This document shows, one piece after another, positions 12,041 to 23,605 of a stretch of DNA of 64,000 bases. The DNA is taken from positions 66,326,889 to 66,390,888 of the forward strand of contig CM068388.1 in the NCBI GenBank assembly GCA_034770075.1, given 5' to 3'. Under the pieces are notes generated by a model that was not told the origin of the DNA, did no database searches, and saw only the letters and a list, made by a program, of their open reading frames with translations. The stretch's first letter is position 1. Every line of letters starts with the position of its first letter. The DNA is from Aralia elata. Taxonomy: Eukaryota > Streptophyta > Magnoliopsida > Apiales > Araliaceae. A program made the translations under genes and the position numbers.

Positions 12041-14760
12041 AGTATACACGATCAACAAATAATAAAGTGATAAGTATAGTGTCGATCCCACGAAAAATAT
12101 GCTAAGAATTGACCAAGTACTAATTTTGTAACAATTCAATTTTATTTAAACAAATGATTAAAGATTATAAAACTAATTATTAAGAATTAAAACTAAATTA
12201 CTAAGCAAAGGTTAATAGCAGATTTAAAGGCTAAGATTACAATTTCTCCCAATGCTTCATTAAAATCTCTATACTCTCTTTTCAATTAAACAATCGTAGC
12301 AAACCATTAACTAAGAATTCACACATTATTTATTTAGCTTCTTCCGATAGGTAGACAAAAATATCTGTTCAAATTAACTCACTATATTCCTATGTGAAAT
12401 AATTAAGAATAAATTCATTAAGATCAAATTCTCGTGAAGGTTACATGCAACATATATGTATATTCATATCTTATACACAATTTAGTTATTCACTCTAAGA
12501 AGAATAATCTAAACACATGTCATCATATTTAGATCTAACACTAGAATTCATCTTCCAATTTTATCTAGGTTATCATAATAATTGCTAGCTAGACAATCAT
12601 CAATAAGCACAAAATATAATAAATGACTTATTTATGATCAACAATAATCAAAATGAGAGCAAATTAATTTAAACTAAACATTGGGTTCCATTGAAATCTT
12701 AATTAAGAAATTAGTTCATAGTATAGCAAGAAAACAATATAATCAAATTAAATAGCATCCTCAAGATACACAAGAATTAAAATGAAGAGTTTAGAGAATA
12801 AAATCTGTTAGTATCCTTGATCTCCAAGCCCAACATTCAAGTCTTGCTTCTTTTGCGTGCTTCGTTCGCTCCTTGGAAAATTTGATAATAAATGGGAGCT
12901 GTCGTTAATGCTCCAAAATTAATACCTTACTTCTACACTATTAACACAAGAATGAGTATAACAATAAGTAAGGATCGATCCCACAGAGAGTGAATTGTAT
13001 TTTATTTATCCTAATGTTCCAGGGGGTTTTGAATTGAGTTTATTAACTAAAATGACAGAAAATATTTAACAAAATTAATCAATGAATTAAAGACTTCAGT
13101 TCTTCAGTTCATCAGTTCGGTGTCGCTTTTTTACAATCTTTGGAATAATCAAGTATAACATTATTTATCCTTCAATGAAATTAATAACCCTAGATAACTG
13201 CAATCGCTAATTATCCGAAATTCTCCTTAGGTTTTAAATTTGATGTGACAATCGCCCCACTAGACCCTAACTATCATACAACCCAGAACTATCAGTCTAG
13301 ATTTAATATAATAGCAGCATTAAGAATTAAGGAATTAAGTTATTCTAAGCAACAATCACACAATCAAGGATTATTTAACTTGCCTTCTGATAATCTTAAT
13401 AATACTTAAAATTAGCTTATCCACAATCATGTATTATTAATTGCTACTTATGATCAGATACAATATCGTTTGCTTAATACTATATCTTAATCTAGTAGAT
13501 GATATTAATCAAATTAATCTAACTGGCCACATTAAATCAATCCAATCAAATAGCATACAATCAAATAAAACAGATTATCAAGAATAAATCTCATGTGAGA
13601 AGGAATAAATAAAGTAAACTTGATGAAACAGTTAATTATAAAGAAGGTTCAACATCCCTTAGAACTGAAATAAAGTGCTTAGCCTGACATGCCTCCAATC
13701 TCCAAAACTAGGGTTTGTAATTGAATGTAGAACATGAAGAAGAAGTGGTCCCATAAAACTTAGCTAATATTATCTATTTATACTACTAGGTCAAAGCCCT
13801 AAGCCTCTAAGAAAATAGTATTCCAAGTTTCAGTCGTAATCCTCTATAATTTCAAAGTTGGGAAAAATTTGTCGCATGCCACGCGCCTCACGTACCCGCG
13901 AAAGTCCTTAAGCACCGCGACCCTGCTTTTGAATGCCGCGACCCACGATCCCAATGTTGTGGCTCTTCCTCTTGAGCGTTGCGGCCCACAATCTCTATCC
14001 ATTTTCTCTTTTTCTCATTGCGCGCCCAATTTGTTCCCTTTTTCCATTTTTTCTCTTTTTAACTCCAATTCCTCCTGAAATCAATAAATACCTTATTAAA
14101 TTCATATACACATAAAACATATAATAAAACTAAACATAAAGGAATCAAAATTATCGAATAACTTATGAATAAACCTTAGTTTTGGTGATGTTGATATGAT
14201 ATTAGATGTTAGCCTCCTTGGAAATCAGCCTTAGATGTGAATTTATAGACTTTTTCCTTGGCTAAATATACTCATAATCTAATTTGAATCAACAAGTCAG
14301 TCACGCCATCCCAGGGAACCAACCAGCGTTGTGGCACCCAAAACGCGCGCAACAACGCCCCCACACTGCTTGCCCAGCACTATGGCGCCCAAAACCAGCA
14401 CTGCAGCACTGGTGTGCTCCTCGCGCCTGATGCACAACACCCCAAAGCATCGCACGTTGCTACAACCACTCAACGCCTGACATACATGCCCGATGCCTGA
14501 CGCACATGACCACACGTCGAGCCAATTCGCCGCACGCTGAACCCATTTTAATACATTTAGTTGCTCCTTTACGACTAATAACGCATAATTTGACGTTACG
14601 AACACCATTCCATGCTTGGTTCCATTTCTTACACAAAAGTAATAAAACTCATAAAAAGGAACATAAAATACCCAAGAACTCACAATTTCATCAAGCCAAA
14701 AGCATCCAATTCATAGGTACAAAATCCACTCATCAATTATGCATTGACGATATCTAATGA
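12041..14760. other. Non-coding repeat region, unclassified LTR-element interior
   Basis: I see no supported gene. Two places, 12078-12098 and 12970-12993, carry variants of gtcgatcccac, a phrase common near the 5' part of plant LTR elements, in similar AT-rich surroundings. This suggests two relics or an internal duplication. Short open frames around 13869-14757 come from GC-rich repeated words and lack any family motif. It may be the interior of a large non-autonomous element. Confidence 0.4.
13870..14540. repeat. GC-rich repeated-word segments
   Basis: Two CpG-rich islands (about 13875-14030 and 14300-14540) stand out in AT-rich surroundings. They are built from short words such as gccgcgaccc, gttgcggccc, cgcgcgcaac and agcactgcagcact. 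They resemble in character, not sequence, the palindromic cassettes inside the L3, L4 and L5 LTRs. Confidence 0.5.
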
Positions 14761-15725
14761 AAGGATTTAGAATCTAGGAAATAAAATTCGTAGATCTAAG
14801 ATTCCATACATCTAGACAATAATACAATTGAGATCTAATCAATAATATATCCTAGATTGGCTATAAGGATATTCTATTCGTGAGAATTTCTCGCTGGCCA
14901 AAAGGTGGGATCCACTCACCACTATATATGAATCTAGGATATGCGGGTGACCTATAAATCAATATAAAACAACTCTCAAGCAAAATAATTTGGTAAAAAG
15001 GAGTCAAAACAAAGTTAAAATTAATAAATCGCCAACAGGATATCATCGGCTAGTTAGGAGGAGATTCCATCAGTGAGAAATCCTCTCTAACCATCCATAA
15101 TCCCTAAATTAGATCCACACATCTCTAGATATGATCTAGGATGCTAGGAGAGTCTCAAATGAGAAATTAATCAAAAAATGAACACATCCCAAGCACAATA
15201 ATTCACAAAATACACAAGATCTAGGCTAGATCTATATTAAATTTACATAAAGGTGGAATCTTTCACCTTGGGAGTGTTAGGTTTCTCCTCTTTGAGCTTG
15301 GATCTTGAAGGCTTGACTCTAAATTGGCAAGAGATTTGATAAAAATAGCTAGATCTAGATTGGATGTAGATATGTTTTTCTCTATTTCTCTCTTTAGATA
15401 ACAATTTTTATCTCTCTAAAATGCCTCATCCTTCTCAAAAATAAGTAAAAAAAACCTTATATAGGCACCTAGCCTGGCCGCGGGTCTACCTGTTATTGGC
15501 TGTAGGTCTACCTACTGATAGGTGCATAATATCTGATTATTTTCATTCCTTTATACTTAGTTTAGTTGCATGTTATCTGTCATATGAGCTGATTTAAGGT
15601 GTTTATAGATTTTATGAAGAATTGATGTGATTTTGCAAAATATGGGTTTAATGCTGATTTTTATGTTGTTTTGCAGAATACTCTACGATCGCTGGGTAAG
15701 ACTCGGCGTTCGTAGTGTTAGGATG
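14761..15725 (-). mobile_element. Probable LTR-element flank with minus-strand promoter
   Basis: No coding content is visible. On the minus strand a TATA-like cctatataagg lies at 15455-15465, followed downstream by a pyrimidine/purine-rich leader, as in the other LTRs here. Two diverged direct repeats (near 14880-15000 and 15062-15210) share atatgaatctaggat-like words. The family is not recognised. The segment ends where the L2 LTR begins, at 15726. Confidence 0.35.
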
Positions 15726-15970
15726 TGTGACACCCCCAAATCCGGGTTTCCTAACCTCGAATTCGGTGTTCACGATTCTCAACAACAAACATACTTTCTA
15801 ACTAAATGCGGAATAATAAACATACATTGTTTATCGAATAGAAATAAAGTCCTACAATTCTGGTCCCAAGGTTCTTTAACCTTAACTTAAAACATACCCT
15901 TAATACAATAAGAGTTCATATAACCAAATAACATTTTAAGATAAACTGCTACATAATCCCTATCAGGCAA

Positions 15971-16079
15971 CTATTCTTGCACCTTCCCTTTTCCTTTGTC
16001 CCCTTTAGACGTCTCTGCCTTAGCTGAAATAAAGATCATGATATAGCAAGGGTAAGCAACTAGTTTGCTTAGCAAGTTT
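15971..16079 (-). other. Conserved LTR block with K/G-rich tail (L2, copy 1)
   Basis: On the minus strand it reads aacttgctaagcaaactag, then cttgctatatcatga, then acceptor-like atttcag with the tail beginning at 16023. The tail encodes KAETSKGDKGKGKVQE and ends with TAG at 15971-15973. The frame is open upstream through the block (LLSKLVAYPCYIM). It corresponds closely to the L3 and L4 blocks although the surrounding LTRs differ. Confidence 0.55.
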
Positions 16080-16639
16080 ATACACAAGGGAGATATATCA
16101 TGATTAGAAGGAAGTTTCGCTTTCAATGTTCAACAACAGTATAAGAGTGTGAAGAAACATGAATTAATAATCAACAGTTGAATATTCGAATACTTGAATG
16201 ACAGTTACTGAGTGGTTGAAAATAACCATAGACATTTGCCAAGATTCTCAGCATTTAAACTGGACTTCTGCTATTTATTTAATTGTTGCCAAGTTACTGA
16301 GTTGTATATCGATACGCTTACTTATGCTATTTATTTAACAATTAAGCAAATCACATAGCACACATAAGTTAATAAACTATCATAAATCCTATAAGACACT
16401 TTAATGGACCTCTAGGTTGATGGTTTAATTAATTAACCATGTTTCCCATAAGTGATAATCACTTATTAACCTCTAAGCAATTTATTATAATTGTTAAATT
16501 AATTAACATTACTCTTTCTTAAGTAATATTCATTTATTAAACCCTTAAACAATTTATTATGATTGCTTAATTAATGAGTTATTTAAACTCTCTCTATTTT
16601 ATTAACTCTATCTTTATTTAATTACTATTAAATAATAAT

Positions 16640-17400
16640 TAATTAATTATCTTTAGTTATTATTAGTAATTAATAACTAATTATGTTCACTTATTATTCA
16701 ATTATTAATTAAATAATAATCAAATTATAAATTTTAATTGTCTTTAATTATTTATTTAAGATTAAATAATAATTAATTAGTTTTGTTTATTATTTAAATT
16801 TAATCAATTAATAAATAATTGATTAGTGCGTAACAATTATCTTTAGTTATTATTTAATAATAAAATAATAGCTAATTAGATTTATTTATTATTTAAAGTT
16901 AATTAAATAATAAATAATTAATTAGTAAATATGAATTATCTTTAGTTATTATTTAATAATAAATAATATCTAATTAGATTTATTTATTATTTAAGGTTAA
17001 TCAAGTAATAAATAATTACTTAGTGAATAAGAATTATCTTTAGTTATTATTTAATAATAAATAATATCTAACTAGATTTATTTATTATTTAAGGTTAATC
17101 AAGTAATAATTAATTAGTTAGTGTATAAGAATTATCTTTAGTTATTTTTTGTTAGTATATATTAACTAATTAGGTTTCTTTATTAAATAATAAATAATTA
17201 ATTAGTGAGTAAGACTTATCTTTAGTTATTATTTAATAATAACTAATTAGGTTTATTTATTATTTAATGTTAATAAAATAATAAATAATTAATTAGTGAG
17301 TAATAATTATCTTTAGTTATTATTTAATAATAAATAATAACTAATTAGGTTTATTTATTATTTAAGGTTAATCAAATAATATTTACAATTCTTAATTATC
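16640..17400 (-). repeat. ~95-bp AT-rich tandem array in L2 LTR
   Basis: About eight units begin with ttatctttagttatta and continue with taataaataat.ctaattag and tttatttattatttaaggttaat. The other L2 LTR has the matching array at about 26070-26800, with a slightly different unit arrangement, as expected for a replication-slippage-prone block. Confidence 0.8.
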
Positions 17401-18456
17401 CTTAATCATTATTTAATAATAATTAAACAATAATTAATTAATGCTACTTAAATAATAGTTAAATGATTAAATATACTTAAACAATATTTAATTAGTTTAA
17501 TCATCTATTGACATGCATTAGAATTTATTAACAAAGATTTTTAATGACTTAAATGGATTTAAGACTTTGCTATTTTCGGATTTGTTTCCAGCTTTGGGGT
17601 CCTTAGGCAAAACTTGAATATCTTGAGTTCTACAACTCCGTTTGACATCTAGTTGGTCGTGTTAGCTTCGTATCTTCTTAAACTACAATATCCCATCATC
17701 AAAGAGCAAATTTGGATCTGTTTTGATTACCGAAACTGGCCAGGAACCGGACTACATTGCACAGTCCTAAAGCAGTGGGGTGTTTTAGTAATAAATTCAT
17801 ATCTCACTCATCTTAACTCTGTTTTTAGTCGTTCCACTTGGAGAATCTCCGTATCTTATAGCTCTATCACCCAGAGCTCACGGATCATGCACCCAACTTA
17901 CGGAACGTGAACAGTAATTCCGGGAGTGGGCTGATTCGTTTTAGGTACGCATACACACATGTTTTAGCACATCAAAAATACTAAAACACTTACTAAACGT
18001 CTTAAGCTACAACATGGCATCAATGAAAGCACACTAGACCATAAATATCTTATTGCTTAGATTTAAAACCATACTTGTTAAGTGTGCTCTTAAAATAATA
18101 TAGATTTGACAAGATAAAAATCTAGATCCACAAATACTCCATCTCTACTACCAACATAAACCAACAACATAAAAATTTCCAACAAAATAAGTGTCTAATA
18201 ATAATAATAGTTAAATATATAATAATAACAACAAGAAAACTAGGGTTTGAAGGAAATGAGATCCATACCTAGATTTATTGGCTATTCCCCTCCTCTTTCC
18301 AAAATAGGTTGTGAATGGGGATGGCCTAAACAATCAAGACCTTCTTCTTTCTCCCACAAGATTTGTTCTTGTTTTTTCTTCAAACTCTCTCTCTAACACT
18401 CTCTCTACACTTGGTGAATAATAATGAACCAACCCCTACCATCATTGGTGAGGGGT

Positions 18457-18468
18457 CCTATTTATAGG
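18457..18468 (-). promoter_or_regulatory. TATA box of L2 LTR
   Basis: The minus strand reads cctataaatagg, a strong plant TATA box. It is followed downstream by a leader with ctcaccaatgatgg and a GA-rich run, then the donor-like site at 18267. The same box is at 27882-27893 in the other LTR. Confidence 0.6.
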
Positions 18469-19021
18469 AAAGTAGAGACCATGGGCAAAATAGTCATTAA
18501 CCATGACTAGGCAAGGGCAATTTGGTCAATTCATCAATAATAGGAAGCTTCCTAGCAACTTTCTGAAGGGTATTTTAGACATTACCCAACTTCTTTTAAG
18601 GTTAAAATAGTCTTTTCGCAAAATCTTAATTATCCATTAGTTATTACTCATTCTTCATTGGTTATTAGACATTGGTTATTATCTTGTCATAATTACATTG
18701 TTTAAACACAATGGTTATTATCCCGCCATAATTACATTGGTTATTAACCACTTGGATATACAATGGTTATTGCCCCTTCATAATTACCTTGGTTATTAAC
18801 CACTCTTGGCCATTTTAGTCTTTACACACAAATTCCTACACTTGACTCACATATGGTTATTTCTTAACCATAGTTATATCATACCTGCCAACACAAGTAT
18901 AGACACATCTTATACATCTCCCACCACTTAACCCAAGTTTGTTTAAATAGAACACAACGTTAACTCATTAAATTAAATTAGATTTAATTAATAAGGACGT
19001 TCAAAATTCACGGGCATTACA

Positions 19022-19036
19022 TCCCTCCCCCCTTAT
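19022..19036 (-). other. Polypurine tract of the second chromovirus
   Basis: The minus strand reads ataaggggggagggat-type purine sequence immediately before the LTR start TGTAATGCC. This is the plus-strand primer site and fixes the LTR boundary. Confidence 0.8.
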
Positions 19037-19069
19037 AAAAATTTCGTCCTCGGAATTGCAAAAATAGGG

Positions 19070-19174
19070 TTACTCAAATAAAAACGGATAATTCGCTTTC
19101 ATTTTCTCTTCGAGTTCCCACGTAGCTTTTTCGACTGCGTGATTCCTTCAGAGAACTTTGACGGAATGGATGGT
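19070..19174 (-). pseudogene. Chromodomain end of Pol, cut off by stops
   Basis: In the same frame as the integrase, sequence after the TAG at 19175-19177 still encodes the end of a chromodomain (EKATWELEEKMKANYPFLFE) down to a natural TAA at 19070-19072. A second in-frame TGA at 19148-19150 lies between. The two stops remove the chromodomain from any translated product of this copy. Confidence 0.75.
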
Positions 19175-21496
19175 CTAATTTCTCATCTTCTGTTCCTTTC
19201 TATCGAGAATCTGGACAGGAACTTCCTCGTACGTTAAGTCCTTCTCGACTTGGATTGGTTCATAGGAGATAACGTGCTTATAGCCTGGTTTATACGGCCG
19301 CAACACTGACACATGAAATACGTTGTGAATGTGCTCAAGTTCAGGAGGTAACGCTACCTCGTACGCCACCTCGCCGACTCGCCTCAAAATCTCGAATGGT
19401 CCTATGAACCTAGGGCTCAATTTGCCCTTCTTACCAAACCGGATCTTTCCTTTCCAAGGAGATACCTTCAAAAATACAAAGCTACCAACTTTAAAGTCCC
19501 GCTTCTGACGATGTAAGTCGGCATATTTCTTCTGGCGATTTTGAGCTGCTACCAGCCGGTTTCTGATCAGCCGCACGATGTCTGTAGTCTGCTGCACCAT
19601 TTCTGGTCCCAACAATCTTCGCTCCCCAACCTCATCCCAACACATCGGGGTTCGGCATTTCCTTCCATATAGCGCTTCGTACGGTGGCATGCCGATACTG
19701 GCGTGATAGCTATTGTTGTAAGCAAACTCCACCAGTGGCAAATGGTCATCCCAGCTGCCCTTTAAATCCATCACGACTGCCCGAAGCATATCTTCTAAGG
19801 TCTGAATCGTTCGCTCGCTCTGGCCGTCGGTTTGAGGATGATACGCTGTACTCAACCTCAACTGCGTTCCCATTCTTGCCTGCAGACTTTTCCAAAAATT
19901 CGACGTGAAGCGCGGATCTCTATCAGATACAATTGATACCGGCACCCCATGTCGTGACACTATCTCTTTCACATAAAGTTTTGCTAATTGCTCCAGATTG
20001 TACCGTATCTTGATTGGCAGAAAATGAGCAGACTTGGTTAGACGATCCACAATTACCCAGATGGCGTCTAAACCCTTATGAGTTGGTGGCAATCCCACTA
20101 CAAAGTCCATTGTGATGTGATCCCACTTCCACTCCGGAATCTCTAATGGTTGAAGTAATCCGCTCGGTCGTTGGTGCTCTGCTTTAATCCGTTGGCATGT
20201 CAGACATCGGCTGACGCACTCTGCCACTTCTCGTTTCATATTTGGCCACCAAAAATTTCGTCGCAAATCCTGGTACATCTTTGTGCTTCCAGGATGTACT
20301 GAGTACTTCGTGCTGTGAGCTTCCTGAAGGATTTCTTCCCTCAATTCCAGATCCAACGGTACCCAGACTCTCCCTTCAAACCTTAGCAACCCAGTGCTAT
20401 CAATCTTATACTTAAGCTCCTCGCCTTCAGCAATTCGTTTCTTTATTGAATCACAATCCTCATCCTTTTCTTGAGCCTCCTTAATTTGATCCAATAAGGT
20501 CGGGCTCGCTGTCACTGTAAACAATTTCCCATCCGACTCCATCGGATACTTAACCTCCAATTTCAGACGTTCGAACTCCTTTATCAGCTCTGCCTGAGTT
20601 GTAAGCCTCATCAATTTCTCTCTGCCCTTCCTACTCAGGGCATCTGCCACTACGTTTGCTTTGCCCGGATGATACAGAATCTCACAGTCATAATCCTTGA
20701 TCAATTCTAACCATCGGCGCTGCCTCATATTCAGCTCCTTCTGAGTGAAGATATATTTCAGACTCTTGTGATCTGTATATATCTCGCACCTCTCTCCATA
20801 TAGGTAGTGCCTCCAAATCTTCAAGGCGAACACTACTGCTGCTAACTCCAGATTATGAGTCGGGTATCCCTTCTCATAGTCCTTCAGCTGACGTGAAGCG
20901 TACGCAATGACCTTGCCATGTTGCATTAGTACACAACCAAGGCCTTTGTGTGATGCGTCACTGTATACTACAAAACCTCCAGTGTCGTCCGGTAAAGCCA
21001 ACACTGGTGCTTGGCTCAGTCTCTTTTTCAGCTCCATGAAACTCTCCTCACACTTCTCCGTCCAAACGAACTTTACCGTTTTCCTGGTTAGATTGGTCAA
21101 CGGTGATGCTATCTTCGAAAAATCTTGGATGAATCTCCGATAGTATCCTGCTAACCCTAGGAAACTCCTGATCTCCGTTGGTGTCTTTGGCTGCTCCCAG
21201 TTGATAATGGCTTCCACCTTTGCTGGATCTACTGAAACACCATTCCTGTCAATGCCGTGTCCTAGAAACTGCACCCTTTGCAACCAAAATTCACACTTCG
21301 AAAACTTTGCGTACAGCTTCTCCCTTCTCAATGCCTCCAAACCAATTCTTAGATGTTCAGCATGTTCTTCCTCTGTTACTGAATACACCAAGATGTCATC
21401 AATGAATACTACCACGAACTTGTCCAAGTACTGCTTGAACACTCTGTTCATCATATCCATGAATGCCGCTGGTGCATTTGTTAGTCCAAATGACAT
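19175..21496 (-). pseudogene. Pol C-terminal part: RT palm, RNase H, integrase
   Basis: A 773-residue open stretch covers most of Pol. RT: FIDD at residues 31-34, with the thumb after it. RNase H: catalytic D180 (YSDASHKG), E217 (NLELAA), D242 (YTDHKS) and D285 (VADALSRK), all present. Integrase: zinc domain H394, H401, C431, C434; core D464 (TMDFVVG), D525 (SDRDPRF) and E561 (QSERTIQ), giving D-D-35-E; then the GPY/F module near 695-710 (FIGPFEILRRV). All enzymatic residues are intact. The first Met is not the true start: it is in frame with the upstream stretch, separated by a TGA at 21527-21529. It belongs to Tekay/Del chromoviruses. The integrase half would be inactive only because of these point stops. 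Confidence 0.93.
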
Positions 21497-21526
21497 AACC
21501 AGAAACTCGAAATGTCCATAACGAGT

Positions 21527-22795
21527 TCAGAATGCCGTCTTCGGGATATCCTCCTGTCTCACCCTTAGTTGATGATAGCCCGTCCTCAAATCAATCTTTG
21601 AAAAGTATTTCGCCCCCTTGAGTTGATCAAACAGATCGTCTATCCTGGGCAACGGGTACCTATTCTTAATGGTAACTTTGTTCAACTCGCGGTAGTCGAT
21701 ACAAAGCCTCATCGAGTCATCCTTCTTCTTTACGAACAGAACTGGCGCTCCCCATGGTGACACGCTCGGTCTGATATAACCCTTATCTAACAGTTCCTGC
21801 AATTGAACCATCAGCTCTTTCATCTCTACTGGTGCCATTCGGTAAGGCGCCTTGGATATCGGTGTCGTCCCGGGTACCAAGTCGATCACAAATTCTATCT
21901 CTCTATCTGGCGGCAATCCCGGAATCTCATCTGGGAAGACATCAACGAATTCCCTTACGACGGGTATCTGACTCAGTTCACCCTCGACCCGTCGAGTGTC
22001 CATCACGTGAGCCAAATAACTTATACAACCCTTCTGAAGCAATCTCTTTGCTTGCATCATCGTCAGACAACCAGATTGTCTCGACGATTTATTACCATAG
22101 AACACTACCTTCGACTTACTTGGAGTCTCCAGGTGTACGCACTTTTTCTTACAGTCAATGACCGCCCCGTGATTCGCTAACCAATCCATTCCAAGGATTA
22201 CATCAAATTCTCCGAGACGAATCGGTAGCAAATCCACGTTAAGCTTAAACCCTCTCAAATCAGCACAACAATTTCTATAAATGTAATTTACGGGGATAAT
22301 CTCTTTGTTCGCTACTTCTACGTTCATCGGGTGTTCTAATGGTTCACTAGGTAAATTAAATCCTTGAGCAAATTCATCAGATACAAAAGAACATGAAGCT
22401 CCTGAATCGAATAGCACATAGGCATTTATGTCGTTGATTGGAATAATACCTGACACCACCTCCCTGGATGCCACGGCATCTTGCACTGTCATGTTGAAGG
22501 TCCTTGCTGTTGGCTTATTTGGCTGGGCTGGTCCTCCATTGGTTGCCCTCGAGTTGTTGCCCCTGTTGTCGCTTCCGCCATCCATGTTTTTCTTCCTTGG
22601 ACAGTCCTTGCTTCGATGTCCCAGTTCTCCACAAGTGAAACAACCTCCTTTCTTCGCCTTAGGACAATTGGGCGAGATATGCCCTTCTTGTCCACAGGTA
22701 TAACAGACCATTTTTCCTTTCATGCACTCTCCCGAGTGACCCTTCCCGCAATTTCCACATACCTGCCTTTTCTGCTGCATGCTCCCTTGCTGCAT
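21527..22795 (-). pseudogene. Nucleocapsid, protease and N-terminal RT
   Basis: This 422-residue stretch is in the same frame as gag and as the downstream Pol part. It starts with three zinc knuckles: an unusual CX2CX3HX3C (residues 13-24) and two canonical CX2CX4HX4C (31-44 and 52-65). The aspartic protease follows, with active site D130-S131-G132 and the second conserved segment LGEFDVILGMDWL (194-206). RT begins with DVFPDEIPGLPPDREIEF, SPWGAPVLFVKKKDD and the first catalytic D402 in FSKIDLRTGYH. The frame ends at TGA 21527-21529 inside the RT palm, in a CpG context compatible with a C-to-T change. The upstream limit is a TAA at 22823-22825. Confidence 0.9.
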
Positions 22796-22822
22796 TTCAG
22801 AATTGCTACCCCCACTGCTCCA

Positions 22823-23605
22823 TTAGCGCTTTCTGTTGTTGCTGCCACCACTGCTAGCATTCGTATTTCCTCCTTCTACCTTCTTCTTGTTCTTCTCCCA
22901 ATTATACTTTGAAACCGCTTCACTCCCACCTTCAGCAATGAGAGCTTTCTCCAACAAGGTTGAGAACGACGTAATTTGTAAAACCGCTACCTTGCTATAG
23001 ATCCACGGCTTTAATCCATTCTCGAACCTTCTTGCCTTCCTTACCTCAGTGTCCACCTGATGTGGGGCGAATCTAGCCAATTCATTGAATTTTGCAGCGT
23101 ACTCTGACACTGACAAGTTTTCCTGCTTCAGTTCTAAAAACTTGATCTCCATTTTCGCCTGCGTACTCTCAGGGAAGTAATTCTCGAAAAACAATGTCTT
23201 GAATGCTTCCCACGCCACGACTCCAGTTCCAGCTTTGCTCTGATTGGCTTCCCACCAAAAGTTAGCCTCACCTTTCATTAAGTAAGTAGCAAAAACTGTC
23301 TTCTGCTCCTCGGCGACTCTAGCGATGACAAAGGCCTTTTCAATCTCCTTTATCCACGACTGGGCCTCTATCGGGTCCGATGTTCCCCTAAACTCCGGCG
23401 GCCCTACTGCCCTTAAGTCTTTAAAATTGGCTAAGTGGTTGCCCGTCTGGTTTCCTGCGGTAGTCGTTTGATTCCGCAGAGCTTCGGCCATCATGTTGAT
23501 AAAGTCTTGCATTGGGTTTGGTTGAGTTCCCTCTGCATTGTTAACCGACTCTTCGAACCCTTGGTTCCGTAGGATTCGTCTGGGCGGCATTATCTGTTTA
23601 AACAA
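22823..23605 (-). CDS. Gag capsid (Tekay/Del chromovirus)
   Basis: This is the capsid part of Gag, about 255-260 residues. The likely start is the Met at MPPRRILRNQG, five codons into the open frame. The retrotransposon gag domain covers roughly residues 60-220: PPEFRGTSDPIEAQSWIKEI, the Trp-rich segment EANFWWEANQSKAG, FFENYFPESTQAKMEIKFLEL, and LSVSEYAAKFNELARFAPH. The C-terminal Lys-rich linker ends at a TAA (22823-22825), after which the same frame continues straight into the zinc knuckles. The stop therefore probably truncates a longer Gag(-Pol) protein. Read-through is possible in principle, but nothing in the context shows it. Confidence 0.85.
   Translation of the reverse strand: MFKQIMPPRRILRNQGFEESVNNAEGTQPNPMQDFINMMAEALRNQTTTAGNQTGNHLANFKDLRAVGPPEFRGTSDPIEAQSWIKEIEKAFVIARVAEEQKTVFATYLMKGEANFWWEANQSKAGTGVVAWEAFKTLFFENYFPESTQAKMEIKFLELKQENLSVSEYAAKFNELARFAPHQVDTEVRKARRFENGLKPWIYSKVAVLQITSFSTLLEKALIAEGGSEAVSKYNWEKNKKKVEGGNTNASSGGSNNRKR

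Larger units (their letters stand above)
15726..19021 (-). mobile_element. 3' LTR (L2) of the second chromovirus
   Basis: On the plus strand it runs from TGTGACACCCCC to GGGCATTACA, so in element orientation it starts TGTAATGCCC and ends GGGGTGTCACA. It is nearly identical to 24690-27967, with isolated single-base differences, pointing to a recent insertion. About 500 bp present in the other copy (25235-25730) are missing near 16269-16300 and replaced by ~32 bp of filler. It contains the conserved block (15971-16079), a ~95-bp AT-rich tandem array, a donor-like AG|GTATG at 18267-18268 on the minus strand, and a TATA box. Confidence 0.9.

Noticed and set aside
14297..14757. Open frames on both strands
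   Set aside because: They arise from GC-rich repeated words; composition is repetitive and no domain is visible.
16640..17400. Possible CRISPR-like array
   Set aside because: Units are contiguous, AT-rich and imperfect, with no unique spacers; a plant LTR tandem repeat.
17653..17910. 85-codon open frame repeated at 27079-27336
   Set aside because: It lies inside the L2 LTRs and is duplicated only because the LTRs are; no family motif.
22481..22912. Plus-strand open frame of 143 codons
   Set aside because: It is antisense to the gag and nucleocapsid coding sequence and shows only the mirrored codon pattern.
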